Positions 25,637-35,514 of a stretch of 36,455 bases of DNA are shown piece by piece. Origin of the DNA: Arthrobacter mangrovi. GTDB taxonomy: Bacteria > Actinomycetota > Actinomycetes > Actinomycetales > Micrococcaceae. Both the position numbers and the translations under genes were made by a program. The notes under the pieces are model-generated. The model did not search any database. It saw only the letters and a program-made list of their open reading frames with translations, and was not told the DNA's origin. The stretch is taken from assembly GCF_026011795.1 (NCBI RefSeq), contig NZ_BRVS01000016.1:1-36455 (forward strand). Reading direction: 5' to 3'. Positions within the stretch are counted from its first letter, which is position 1, and every line of letters begins with the position of its first letter.

Positions 25637-26437
25637 ATGAATGGTGCAAAAATGACCCCGCCTCTCATGCGACGCCTTGGCGCAGAAGTGCTTGGCACGG
25701 CAGTACTGGTAGTTTTTGGAGTCGGCTCCGTGCTTGCGGCGCTAACCGTGGGCCAAGGAGAGTTGACATATCCGGGCGTCGGGTTCATAGCCCTGGCGTT
25801 CGCGATCGCCGTGGCCGTTGCCATCTACGGTTTCCTGGCGGTCTCCGGCGCGCACATCAATCCGGCCGTGACGATCGCCCTGGCCGTGACGCGGCGCTTC
25901 CCCTGGGCTGAGCTCCTTCCTTACATCATCGCCCAGCTCGTGGGTGCCGCCATCGGCAGCCTCCTGCTGGTGGCCTCCTTCGGAACGCGGGCCGTGGACT
26001 TCGGCGGCGGCGCCACGGTACTGGGGAACGGAGTCTCCTACGGCCAGGGCATCATGGCCGAGGCCCTGGGAACCTTCCTGCTCATGCTGGCCGTCATGGC
26101 TGTAGCGGTGGACAGGCGCGCACCCAAGGGCTGGGCCGGCCTGATCATCGGGCTCGCCGTGGCCGGAGCCATCCTGGTCATCGGCCCGCTGACCGGCGGT
26201 TCGCTCAATCCCGCCCGTACATTCGGCCCCTACGTCGTCCAGTCCATCTTCGGCGGCTCGGTCGAGTGGTCGCAGTTCCCCCTCTACGTCATCGGCCCCT
26301 TCATCGGCAGCATCGTCGCCGCCGTGGTCTACGACCTGGTGGTTCGCCCGCGCGAGGTCCCCGAAGGCGAACCACGGGCCGACGAACCGACAGTGGCGCC
26401 GGAGGACAGCAAGAAGCATTTGTCCGACAACGAGTAA
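25637..26437 (+). CDS. MIP-family channel (aquaporin type)
   Basis: A 266-residue membrane channel with six hydrophobic helices and both half-helix NPA motifs: GAHINPAVT (N75-A77) and GGSLNPARTFGP (N191-A193), with the filter arginine R194. Glycerol facilitators carry Asp after NPAR; here it is Thr, which favours a water-type channel. A charged tail of about 35 residues follows the last helix. The start is either ATG 25637 or ATG 25652; neither has a clear Shine-Dalgarno. Formaldehyde dehydrogenase begins 77 bp downstream, probably on the same transcript. The channel's link to betaine or formaldehyde metabolism is inference. Confidence 0.92.
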   Translation: MNGAKMTPPLMRRLGAEVLGTAVLVVFGVGSVLAALTVGQGELTYPGVGFIALAFAIAVAVAIYGFLAVSGAHINPAVTIALAVTRRFPWAELLPYIIAQLVGAAIGSLLLVASFGTRAVDFGGGATVLGNGVSYGQGIMAEALGTFLLMLAVMAVAVDRRAPKGWAGLIIGLAVAGAILVIGPLTGGSLNPARTFGPYVVQSIFGGSVEWSQFPLYVIGPFIGSIVAAVVYDLVVRPREVPEGEPRADEPTVAPEDSKKHLSDNE

Positions 26438-26514
26438 TCACGCACGTTCTATCGAGCCAACAGATCAGCGGGGCACTGCGGCCTCGTGCTTACTGGAAAC
26501 GAGAGGAAAACACC

Positions 26515-27729
26515 ATGACGGGAAACCGTGTTGTCGTTTACAAAGGGCCGGGGGAAGTAGCGGTCGAGACAATCGACTATCCGAAGCTCGAGCTGCCCTC
26601 CGAGGTAGCCACCAAGATGGGCATCCAGCAGAAGGCCCCGCATGCGGCCATCCTCAAGCTGGTGACGACCAATATCTGCGGCAGCGACCAGCACATGGTC
26701 CGCGGGCGCACGACGGCGCCCGTCGGCCAGTCGCTCGGCCACGAGATCACCGGCGAAGTCGTCGAGACCGGCGATGACGTGCTCTTCGTCAAGGAAGGCG
26801 ACATCTGCTCGGTCCCGTTCAACATCGCGTGCGGCCGCTGCCGGATGTGCAATGAGGGCAAGACCGGCGTCTGCCTCAACGTGAACCCGGCCCGGCCCGG
26901 CGCTGCTTACGGCTACGTCGACATGGGCGGATGGATCGGCGGGCAGGCCGAGTACGTGATGGTGCCCTACGCCGACTTCAACCTGCTCAAGTTCCCGGAC
27001 CGGGACCAGGCGCTGGAGAAAATCCTGGACCTGACCATGCTCTCGGACATCTTCCCCACGGGCTACCACGGTGCGTTCACCGCCGGCGTGACAACGGGGT
27101 CCACCGTCTACGTCGCGGGTGCGGGCCCGGTCGGCCTGGCCGCGGCGTTCTCCGCGCAGGTGCTCGGTGCCTCGGCCGTGATCGTCGGCGACATGAAGGC
27201 CGAGCGGCTCAAGCAAGCCGCCAGCTTCGGCTGCGAGACCATCGATCTTAGCCAGGAAGGCGATCTGCCGGACAGGATCGAACAGATCCTCGGGGTCCCC
27301 GTGGTCGACGCCGCCGTGGATGCCGTGGGATTCGAGGCCCGCGGCCACGGCGCCAACGCCGGCGAGGCGCCGGCCACCGTGCTGAACGACATCATGTCGG
27401 TCACGCAGGTGGGCGGCGCCCTGGGCATCCCCGGCCTCTACGTCACGGGCGACCCGGGTGCCGTCGACGAAGCCGCCAAGGTCGGCCGGATCGGCGTGAG
27501 CCTCGGGACGGGCTGGGCGAAGTCGCTCTCCTTCACCACCGGCCAGTGCCCGGTCAAGCGCTACAACCGCAAGCTGATGAACCTGATCCTCGCCGGCAAG
27601 GCGGACATCGGCAAGGCCGTGAATGCCACTACCATCGGCCTGGACGAAGCGCCCCAGGGCTACCGGGAATTCGACCAGGGAGCGGCGAAGAAGTACGTGA
27701 TCGATCCGCACGGCATGGTCCCGGCGTAG
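26515..27729 (+). CDS. fdhA: glutathione-independent formaldehyde dehydrogenase
   Basis: A 404-residue zinc medium-chain dehydrogenase close to Pseudomonas putida formaldehyde dehydrogenase, which oxidises formaldehyde to formate with tightly bound NAD and no thiol cofactor. The catalytic-zinc region has C55 (NICGSDQHMVRG) and H76-E77 (GHEITGE). The structural-zinc lobe has C106, C109, C112 and C120. VAGAGPVGLAAA is the dinucleotide fold, and the long insertion after it (DAVGFEARGHG) is typical of the family. GAGAGGAAAA precedes the ATG at 26515. It would detoxify the formaldehyde released by the demethylation genes that follow on the other strand. Confidence 0.95.
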   Translation: MTGNRVVVYKGPGEVAVETIDYPKLELPSEVATKMGIQQKAPHAAILKLVTTNICGSDQHMVRGRTTAPVGQSLGHEITGEVVETGDDVLFVKEGDICSVPFNIACGRCRMCNEGKTGVCLNVNPARPGAAYGYVDMGGWIGGQAEYVMVPYADFNLLKFPDRDQALEKILDLTMLSDIFPTGYHGAFTAGVTTGSTVYVAGAGPVGLAAAFSAQVLGASAVIVGDMKAERLKQAASFGCETIDLSQEGDLPDRIEQILGVPVVDAAVDAVGFEARGHGANAGEAPATVLNDIMSVTQVGGALGIPGLYVTGDPGAVDEAAKVGRIGVSLGTGWAKSLSFTTGQCPVKRYNRKLMNLILAGKADIGKAVNATTIGLDEAPQGYREFDQGAAKKYVIDPHGMVPA

Positions 27730-27739
27730 GCCGGTGCGG

Positions 27740-27767
27740 GCGGCCGGGCCGTAGAAGGCCCGGCCGC
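27740..27767. terminator. hairpin between convergent genes (1)
   Basis: GCGGCCGGGCC / GGCCCGGCCGC, an 11-bp stem with loop GTAGAA, lies 10 bp after the fdhA stop. Confidence 0.7.
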
Positions 27768-27773
27768 GCAAAC

Positions 27774-27813
27774 GAGGGGCACGGCCCGCAGCGAACGGCG
27801 GACCGTGCCCCTC
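27774..27813. terminator. hairpin between convergent genes (2)
   Basis: GAGGGGCACGG (27774-27784) / CCGTGCCCCTC (27803-27813), an 11-bp stem, probably serves the minus-strand dimethylglycine oxidase gene. Confidence 0.65.
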
Positions 27814-27846
27814 CCTTGTGCCCTGATTGGCTGGGCCGCTAGGGAC

Positions 27847-30384
<2,538 letters not shown>

Positions 30385-32259
30385 TTAGTTGGTATTGGCC
30401 GGGCAGCGCTCGCCGTCCGGGCATTCGTCGTCGCACTCGTGTTTGGTGACGAGGTCGAAGCGCACGCCTCGGTGCTGGTCCACACCGGAGCGGATCGCCC
30501 GCTCTACCACGGAGTCGGCCAGCCGCTTGCGCAGGGCAAGCGGATCGCGGCGCAGGTCCTTGACCAGGGCGAAGCACATGAGTGACATCACCAGCACGAA
30601 TGGCAGCGCCGACACGATGGTGACCCGTTGCAGGCCGCTGAGGGCTTCGGCTGGCTGGTCGCCGCCGGCCAGGAGCATCACCGCGGCGACGGCGCCGGTG
30701 AGGGCGCCCCAGAAAATGACCACGCCGCGGCGCGGTTCCTCCGTGCCATTGGAGCTGAGCGAACCCATCACAATGGAGGCCGCGTCGGCGCCCGTGACGA
30801 AGAAGATGGCCACCAGGACCATGGCGAGGATCGAGACCGCGCCGGCGATGGCATTGGGCATTGGCAGGTGGTGCAGCAGGTCGAAGAGCGCGCCGTCGAA
30901 GGAAATGGTGGGCGTGCCGTCGACGACGGTGGCGATTCCGTCGTCCGGGGCCGAAGTAGCGTCGGCCGCGGACTGGATGTTGATAGCGGCGCCGCCGAAG
31001 ACGCCGAACCAGATCACGCTGACGATGCTGGGCACCAGCAGCACACCGGTGACGAACTGGCGGATGGTGCGGCCGCGGCTGATCCGGGCGATGAACATGC
31101 CAACGAAGGGCGTCCAGGACACCCACCAGGCCCAGTAGAAGATGGTCCAGCCGGACATCCAGGTGCGCAGCGCGTCGTCACCCACGGCCTCGGTCCGGGA
31201 CGCCATCTCGGCCAGGTCCCGTGCGTAGTCGCCGACCGCGGCCGGGATCAGGTTCAGGATGAAGAGCGTCGGCCCGGCCACGAACACGATAATGGCCAGA
31301 ACCACGGCCAGGACCATATTGATGTTGGAGAGCCACTGGATGCCGCGGCTGATGCCCGAGACGGCGGAGGCGATGAAGCATGCGGTGAGGACGGCGACGA
31401 TCGCCACCAGCACCGGGGTAGCCAGTTGGCCGCCGATCCAGCCGTTGGAAGCCATGCCGCTGCCGATCTGCAGGGCGCCGAGTCCGAGGGATGCCGCGGT
31501 ACCGAAGAGTGTGGCGAAGATGGCCAGCATGTTGATGACCTTGCCGAGCGGACCTTCCACCCTCCGGATTCCAAAGATGGAGGTGAACGTTGCCGAGATG
31601 AGCTGCCGGCGGCCGAGCCTGTAGGTTCCGTAGGCCATGGCAGCGCCCACTACCGCGTACATGGCCCACGGGTGCAGGGTCCAGTGGAAGATGGAAGTCG
31701 CCATGGCCGTCTGGACGGCCGCAGGCGTCTGTCCGTCGACTGTGCCGGGCGGCGGGGAGATGTAGTGGTAGAGCGGTTCGGCAACACCGTAGAACATCAG
31801 GCCGATCCCCATACCTGCGGCAAACATCATCGAGATCCAGGAGACCATGGAGTACTCGGGCTTTTCGCCGTCCCTGCCCAGCGGGATATTTCCGAAGCGG
31901 CTCAGGGCCAGCCACAGCACGTAGACCACGAACAACGAAGCCATTGCGACGAAGAGCCAGCCGGTATTTTCCATGACCCAGTCCAGCATTACCTGGGACG
32001 TGGCCGCGAAGTTGTCCTTTCCGGTAAACCCCCAGACGACGAATGCCAGGGTCAGCAGGCCGGCCACCCCGAAGGTGACCTTGTCGAGGCCCTCCCTGCC
32101 GAACAGCCGGCGACGCGTCGCCGCCTGTTCGGTCTTGCTCTCCCGCAGGGCCTGGAGGATCTGCCGGTCCTCTTCGACCGGAGCAAGCTCCGGTTCTGTA
32201 TCCGGGCTAACGGGAGGTTCGTTGCTTTGGCCGACGGTGACGTCGCTGTTGATTGCCAT
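30385..32259 (-). CDS. BCCT family betaine/choline transporter
   Basis: A 624-residue sodium-coupled carrier of the betaine-choline-carnitine family with 12 predicted membrane helices. The glycine-rich stretch MMFAAGMGIGLMFYGVAEPLYHY and the aromatic substrate box WTIFYWAWWVSWTPFVGMFIARISRGR are those of BetP-type betaine carriers. A charged cytoplasmic N-terminus of about 70 residues and a C-terminal domain of about 60 residues follow the BetP layout. The C-terminal end carries an unusual Cys cluster (HECDDECPDGERC). Given its neighbours, it most likely imports glycine betaine for catabolism. It is followed by dimethylglycine oxidase and preceded by the ferredoxin gene. Confidence 0.95.
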   Translation of the reverse strand: MAINSDVTVGQSNEPPVSPDTEPELAPVEEDRQILQALRESKTEQAATRRRLFGREGLDKVTFGVAGLLTLAFVVWGFTGKDNFAATSQVMLDWVMENTGWLFVAMASLFVVYVLWLALSRFGNIPLGRDGEKPEYSMVSWISMMFAAGMGIGLMFYGVAEPLYHYISPPPGTVDGQTPAAVQTAMATSIFHWTLHPWAMYAVVGAAMAYGTYRLGRRQLISATFTSIFGIRRVEGPLGKVINMLAIFATLFGTAASLGLGALQIGSGMASNGWIGGQLATPVLVAIVAVLTACFIASAVSGISRGIQWLSNINMVLAVVLAIIVFVAGPTLFILNLIPAAVGDYARDLAEMASRTEAVGDDALRTWMSGWTIFYWAWWVSWTPFVGMFIARISRGRTIRQFVTGVLLVPSIVSVIWFGVFGGAAINIQSAADATSAPDDGIATVVDGTPTISFDGALFDLLHHLPMPNAIAGAVSILAMVLVAIFFVTGADAASIVMGSLSSNGTEEPRRGVVIFWGALTGAVAAVMLLAGGDQPAEALSGLQRVTIVSALPFVLVMSLMCFALVKDLRRDPLALRKRLADSVVERAIRSGVDQHRGVRFDLVTKHECDDECPDGERCPANTN

Positions 32260-32290
32260 GAACGGTTCCTTTTGTTTCGGGGAAGAGGAC

Positions 32291-32641
32291 TCAGGCGTGG
32301 CCGTCGACGGTCAGGCCCGGCGGGAGGTTCGGAGCCTCGGTGGATTCCTCCACCATGATGTCGCCGTCGACCACGGATACCTTGTGCACCCGGACCGGGA
32401 GCTTGGCCGGGGGAGCGTCGACCTGCCCGGTGCGCAGGTCGAACTTCGAGGCGTGCAGCGGGCATTCGACTTCGCAGCCCTCCACCCAGCCGTCGGCCAG
32501 CGACGCGTCCTGATGGGTGCAGGTGTCGTCGATGGCGAAAAGCTCGCCCTCCTCCGTGTGGAAGACGGCGATGGGTGGGGCGGTATCGAGGCGCAGGGCG
32601 TCTCCCGGGGCGAGGTCCTTGAGCGGACAAGCTTTGTGCAT
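32291..32641 (-). CDS. Rieske [2Fe-2S] ferredoxin
   Basis: A 116-residue electron carrier. Rieske ligands are C41 and H43 (DDTCTHQDASL) and C60 and H63 (CPLHASKFDL). It resembles the small ferredoxins of three-component oxygenases. I chose the ATG at 32641 (MHKACPLKDLAPG), with AAAGG 9 bases upstream. An in-frame ATG at 32665 adds eight residues and is possible; the frame stays open to 32725, but that would run through the operator. It is the first gene of the minus-strand transcript with BCCT and dimethylglycine oxidase. It probably passes electrons from the reductase to the Rieske oxygenase encoded divergently. Confidence 0.92.
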   Translation of the reverse strand: MHKACPLKDLAPGDALRLDTAPPIAVFHTEEGELFAIDDTCTHQDASLADGWVEGCEVECPLHASKFDLRTGQVDAPPAKLPVRVHKVSVVDGDIMVEESTEAPNLPPGLTVDGHA

Positions 32642-32693
32642 CGGCTGCGACCTTTCGTCTGCCATAATCTGCCTTGCGGCGGTAGTTCCGTCA

Positions 32694-32709
32694 TGAACAA
32701 CCTTGTTCA
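32694..32709. promoter_or_regulatory. perfect 16-bp palindromic operator candidate
   Basis: TGAACAA-CC-TTGTTCA lies just downstream of the presumed minus-strand promoter, at about +5 to +20 of the ferredoxin/BCCT/dimethylglycine oxidase transcript. The symmetry suits a dimeric repressor. No regulator gene lies nearby in the window. Confidence 0.55.
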
Positions 32710-32720
32710 CAATAGGCAAC

Positions 32721-32750
32721 ACCATGCGGTGTGGGGCGGGTCACTGTCAA
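32721..32750 (-). promoter_or_regulatory. promoter for ferredoxin-BCCT-dimethylglycine oxidase
   Basis: On the minus strand, TTGACA (32745-32750) is followed after 18 bp by CATGGT (32721-32726). Perfect -35, fair -10. Start expected near 32714. Confidence 0.5.
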
Positions 32751-32820
32751 GGTTTTTGTGTTGCGGCCATGTAAACACTTTCGCTACGGCCTAGGACGCC
32801 GGAAACCGTCATCAAAAGTC

Positions 32821-32849
32821 TTGACAGGACTTCCGTGCAGCTTCATGCT
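32821..32849 (+). promoter_or_regulatory. promoter for reductase-oxygenase-dehydrogenase
   Basis: TTGACA (32821-32826), a 17-bp spacer and CATGCT (32844-32849). It mirrors the divergent promoter (TTGACA with CATGGT). Start expected near 32856. Confidence 0.5.
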
Positions 32850-32858
32850 GTTTCACAT

Positions 32859-32874
32859 GGCGACACGTGTTGCC
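32859..32874. promoter_or_regulatory. near-palindrome at the reductase transcription start
   Basis: GGCGACAC-GTGTTGCC is symmetrical except for one pair and overlaps the first transcribed bases of the plus-strand unit. Possible operator. Confidence 0.35.
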
Positions 32875-32950
32875 AATAGCGCGATTTTCACGCTCCCCCT
32901 CGCTCCCATCTAAGGGAGCACCCTTTTCCATCCGTTTGAAAGGGCAATCC

Positions 32951-34129
32951 ATGCAGACTCTCGCAGTGGTCGGAGCTTCCCTCTCAGGACTCTCCGCCGC
33001 ACGCGCGGCCCGTACCCAGGGGTTCACCGGCAGGCTCATCATGATCGGCGATGAGGAGCACCGCCCCTACGACCGTCCCCCGCTGTCTAAGGACTTCCTG
33101 GCCGGCAGGATCACCACCGATGACCTTGCCCTGGAGACCGCAGGGGAGGACCTGCAGGCAGAGTGGCTAGTAGGAAGCCGTGCGGTCCGCCTAGACGGTG
33201 AATCCCGCACCATCACTCTCGCCAACGGCGAGAGCCTGTCGGCGGACGGGATTGTCCTGGCTACCGGCGCGTCCGCCCGCACTCTGCCTGAGCTGGCCGG
33301 CCTGGCCAACGTCTTCAGCCTGCGTACCCTGGCGGACGCCCAGATGCTGGGCGAGGAACTGCAGCCGGGCCGCCGGCTGGTCGTTGTAGGGGCCGGCTTC
33401 ATTGGAGCCGAGGTAGCCTCCACTGCGAAGGGCCTTGGCCTGGAAGTCACTGTTATTGAGGCCCAGCCGACTCCGCTCCGTGGTCCCCTGGGCGAAGAGA
33501 TGGGCACCATCGTCGGAGGTCTCCACGGCCTCAACGGCGTGGAACTGATCTGCGGTACGGGCATCGACCTCTTCTATAGCGGAGAAGGGACAGTCACCGG
33601 CCTGCGGCTGACCGACGGCCGCTACGTCCCGGCGGACCTCGTGCTGGTTGGCATCGGTGCCATCCCGAATACCGGCTGGCTTGCGGGCTCCGGAGTGGAA
33701 ACCGGCAACGGCATCGTCTGTGATGCCTCGGGCCGGACCAACGTGACCGGAATCGTGGCCGTCGGCGACTGCGCGGCCTGGTTCGACTCACGGCTGGGAG
33801 CCCACCGCCGGGTGGAGCATTGGACCACGGCAACGGAGCATCCCGAGGTCGCCGTGGCCGCCCTGCTGGACAGGCCGGCGGCACGGCCCATCAAGGCACC
33901 GTACTTCTGGTCGGACCAGTACGGAGTGAAGCTGCAGTTCGCGGGCAACGCCGCCCAGGCCGAGCGCGTGTCCATCGAAGCCGGCGACCCCAGGGACCAC
34001 AACGTCCTGGCGCTCTACTACCGCGGCGAGGAGCCGGTGGCGGTCCTTGGCATGAACCAGCCGCGGCTCTTCACCAAGTGGCGCCGCAGCCTGAGCACTT
34101 CGGCCGCGACCGATTCCGTCGCCGCCTAA
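32951..34129 (+). CDS. FAD/NAD-dependent ferredoxin reductase
   Basis: A 392-residue class of reductase that moves electrons from NAD(P)H through FAD to a ferredoxin, as in BphA4 or rubredoxin reductases. The FAD-binding N-terminus is VVGASLSGLSAARAAR, DRPPLSK is family-typical, VVGAGFIGAEVAS binds the nicotinamide cofactor, and GIVAVGDCAAW contacts FAD. The C-terminal region (FWSDQYGVKLQFAGNA) is the reductase dimer/ferredoxin domain. ATG 32951 is chosen with GAAAGGG about 6 bases upstream. An in-frame start at 32867 would overlap the operator-like element. It heads the plus-strand unit and probably reduces the Rieske ferredoxin encoded divergently. Confidence 0.94.
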   Translation: MQTLAVVGASLSGLSAARAARTQGFTGRLIMIGDEEHRPYDRPPLSKDFLAGRITTDDLALETAGEDLQAEWLVGSRAVRLDGESRTITLANGESLSADGIVLATGASARTLPELAGLANVFSLRTLADAQMLGEELQPGRRLVVVGAGFIGAEVASTAKGLGLEVTVIEAQPTPLRGPLGEEMGTIVGGLHGLNGVELICGTGIDLFYSGEGTVTGLRLTDGRYVPADLVLVGIGAIPNTGWLAGSGVETGNGIVCDASGRTNVTGIVAVGDCAAWFDSRLGAHRRVEHWTTATEHPEVAVAALLDRPAARPIKAPYFWSDQYGVKLQFAGNAAQAERVSIEAGDPRDHNVLALYYRGEEPVAVLGMNQPRLFTKWRRSLSTSAATDSVAA

Positions 34130-34190
34130 CCTCCGCCCCGCCACCCTTTCCGCACCGCACGTCACATCGTCTTCAACAGAGGAAGCAAGC

Positions 34191-35393
34191 ATGACCACCG
34201 AAATCATTTCCGAGAGCCTGATCGCTACCCTGCCGGGCCACACGTATACGGATGCCGCGATTTTCCGTGCGGAGCAGGAGCGGATTTTCGAGCAGATGTG
34301 GTTCTGCGCGATCCGTTCGTCCGATCTGGACAAAGCGGGGGCGTGGAAGACGGTGCAGATCGGCCGGGAGTCCGTGCTGATCAGCCGGACCCGCAAGGGC
34401 GATATCCGTGCCTTCTACAACATCTGCCGGCACCGCGGCGTGAAGCTGTGCATGGAGGAATCCGGCGAGGCCGCCCGGTCCTTCCAGTGCCCGTACCACG
34501 CCTGGACCTACGACTTCGAAGGCAAGCTCATCGCCGCGCCGAACCTGACCAAGATGCCGGACATCGACCGGAACGAGTACGGTCTGGCCAAGGTCCACAT
34601 CCGCGAGTACCTAGGCTATGTCTGGGTCTGCCTGGCGGAAGAGCCGCCGTCGTTCGAAGACGACGTCATGGGGGCGATCGAGGAGCGCCTGGGCGACGTC
34701 CACGCCGTCGACGGCTACGACGTCGCGAACCTGAAGGTCGGCCGGCGGATCAGGTACGACGTGAAGGCCAACTGGAAGCTCATCATCGAGAACTTCATGG
34801 AGTGCTACCACTGCGCCACCATCCACCCGGAACTGACCGAAGTGCTCCCGGAATTCGCCGACGGCCTGGCCGCGCAGTACTTCGTCGGCCACGGCGCCGA
34901 ATTCGGCGACGACGTCAAGGGCTTCACCATCGACGGCTCCGAGGGCCTGGACGTCATCCCCGGCGTCGGCGAGGACCAGGACCGGCGCTACTACGCCATC
35001 ACGATCAAGCCCACCGTGTTCGTGAACCTGGTACCGGACCACGTCATCATCCACCGCATGTTCCCGCTCGCGGCGGACCACACCATCGTCGAGTGCGACT
35101 GGCTCTACCTGCCCAGCGTGGTCGAGTCCGGCAAGGACGTCACCGCCTCGGTCGAACTGTTCCACCGCGTGAACATGCAGGACTTCGACGCCTGCGAACG
35201 CTGCCAGCCGGCCATGGCCTCCAAGGTCTACGCCCACGGCGGCGTGCTCGTCCCGAGCGAGCACCACATCAGCGCCTTCCACCAATGGGTGCACTCCAAG
35301 GTCGGCGACGTCCAGCGCGCCGGCGAAGACCTGCTCGGCCTCACCCCCGACACCGCACCCCTGGAAGAACGCGCCCGGACCGTCGTGGGCTAA
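34191..35393 (+). CDS. gbcA: Rieske oxygenase alpha subunit, probable glycine betaine demethylase
   Basis: A 400-residue Rieske non-heme iron oxygenase. The [2Fe-2S] ligands are C79/H81 (CRHRG) and C100/H103 (CPYHAW). The mononuclear iron site shows NFMECYHCATIHPEL, with H207 and H212 as ligands and E204 nearby. The sequence belongs to the ring-hydroxylase-like group that includes the betaine demethylase GbcA, which converts glycine betaine to dimethylglycine plus formaldehyde. Context (BCCT carrier, dimethylglycine oxidase, two formaldehyde dehydrogenases) makes betaine the likely substrate; stachydrine or carnitine are alternatives. AGAGGAAGC precedes the ATG. A 61-bp gap follows the reductase gene. 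Confidence 0.88.
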   Translation: MTTEIISESLIATLPGHTYTDAAIFRAEQERIFEQMWFCAIRSSDLDKAGAWKTVQIGRESVLISRTRKGDIRAFYNICRHRGVKLCMEESGEAARSFQCPYHAWTYDFEGKLIAAPNLTKMPDIDRNEYGLAKVHIREYLGYVWVCLAEEPPSFEDDVMGAIEERLGDVHAVDGYDVANLKVGRRIRYDVKANWKLIIENFMECYHCATIHPELTEVLPEFADGLAAQYFVGHGAEFGDDVKGFTIDGSEGLDVIPGVGEDQDRRYYAITIKPTVFVNLVPDHVIIHRMFPLAADHTIVECDWLYLPSVVESGKDVTASVELFHRVNMQDFDACERCQPAMASKVYAHGGVLVPSEHHISAFHQWVHSKVGDVQRAGEDLLGLTPDTAPLEERARTVVG

Positions 35394-35425
35394 GGCTTAT
35401 CCGGCGGAACGCCGACCCATCCCTC

Positions 35426-35470
35426 CGGCTGCCCGGCCTGCTTGAAGACTTCAGGCGGCCCGGGCAGCCG
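35426..35470 (+). repeat. hairpin between oxygenase and mycothiol dehydrogenase genes
   Basis: CGGCTGCCCGG (35426-35436) pairs with CCGGGCAGCCG (35460-35470). An inner CCTG/CAGG stem (35437-35440/35452-35455) extends it. It is either a terminator for the oxygenase or an attenuator that lowers expression of the next gene. Confidence 0.6.
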
Positions 35471-35514
35471 CCAGCCAACAGAATTCCCCGGGTATGAAAG
35501 GAATTGCCCCCAGC

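Noticed and set aside
30628-32358. A 576-codon plus-strand frame opposite the BCCT gene
   Set aside because: Low-complexity Gly/Asp/His-rich shadow of a clear transporter.
32642-32725. Longer Rieske ferredoxin starting at 32725
   Set aside because: It would translate through the palindromic operator and the predicted transcription start. Starts at 32641 or 32665 fit the family length better.
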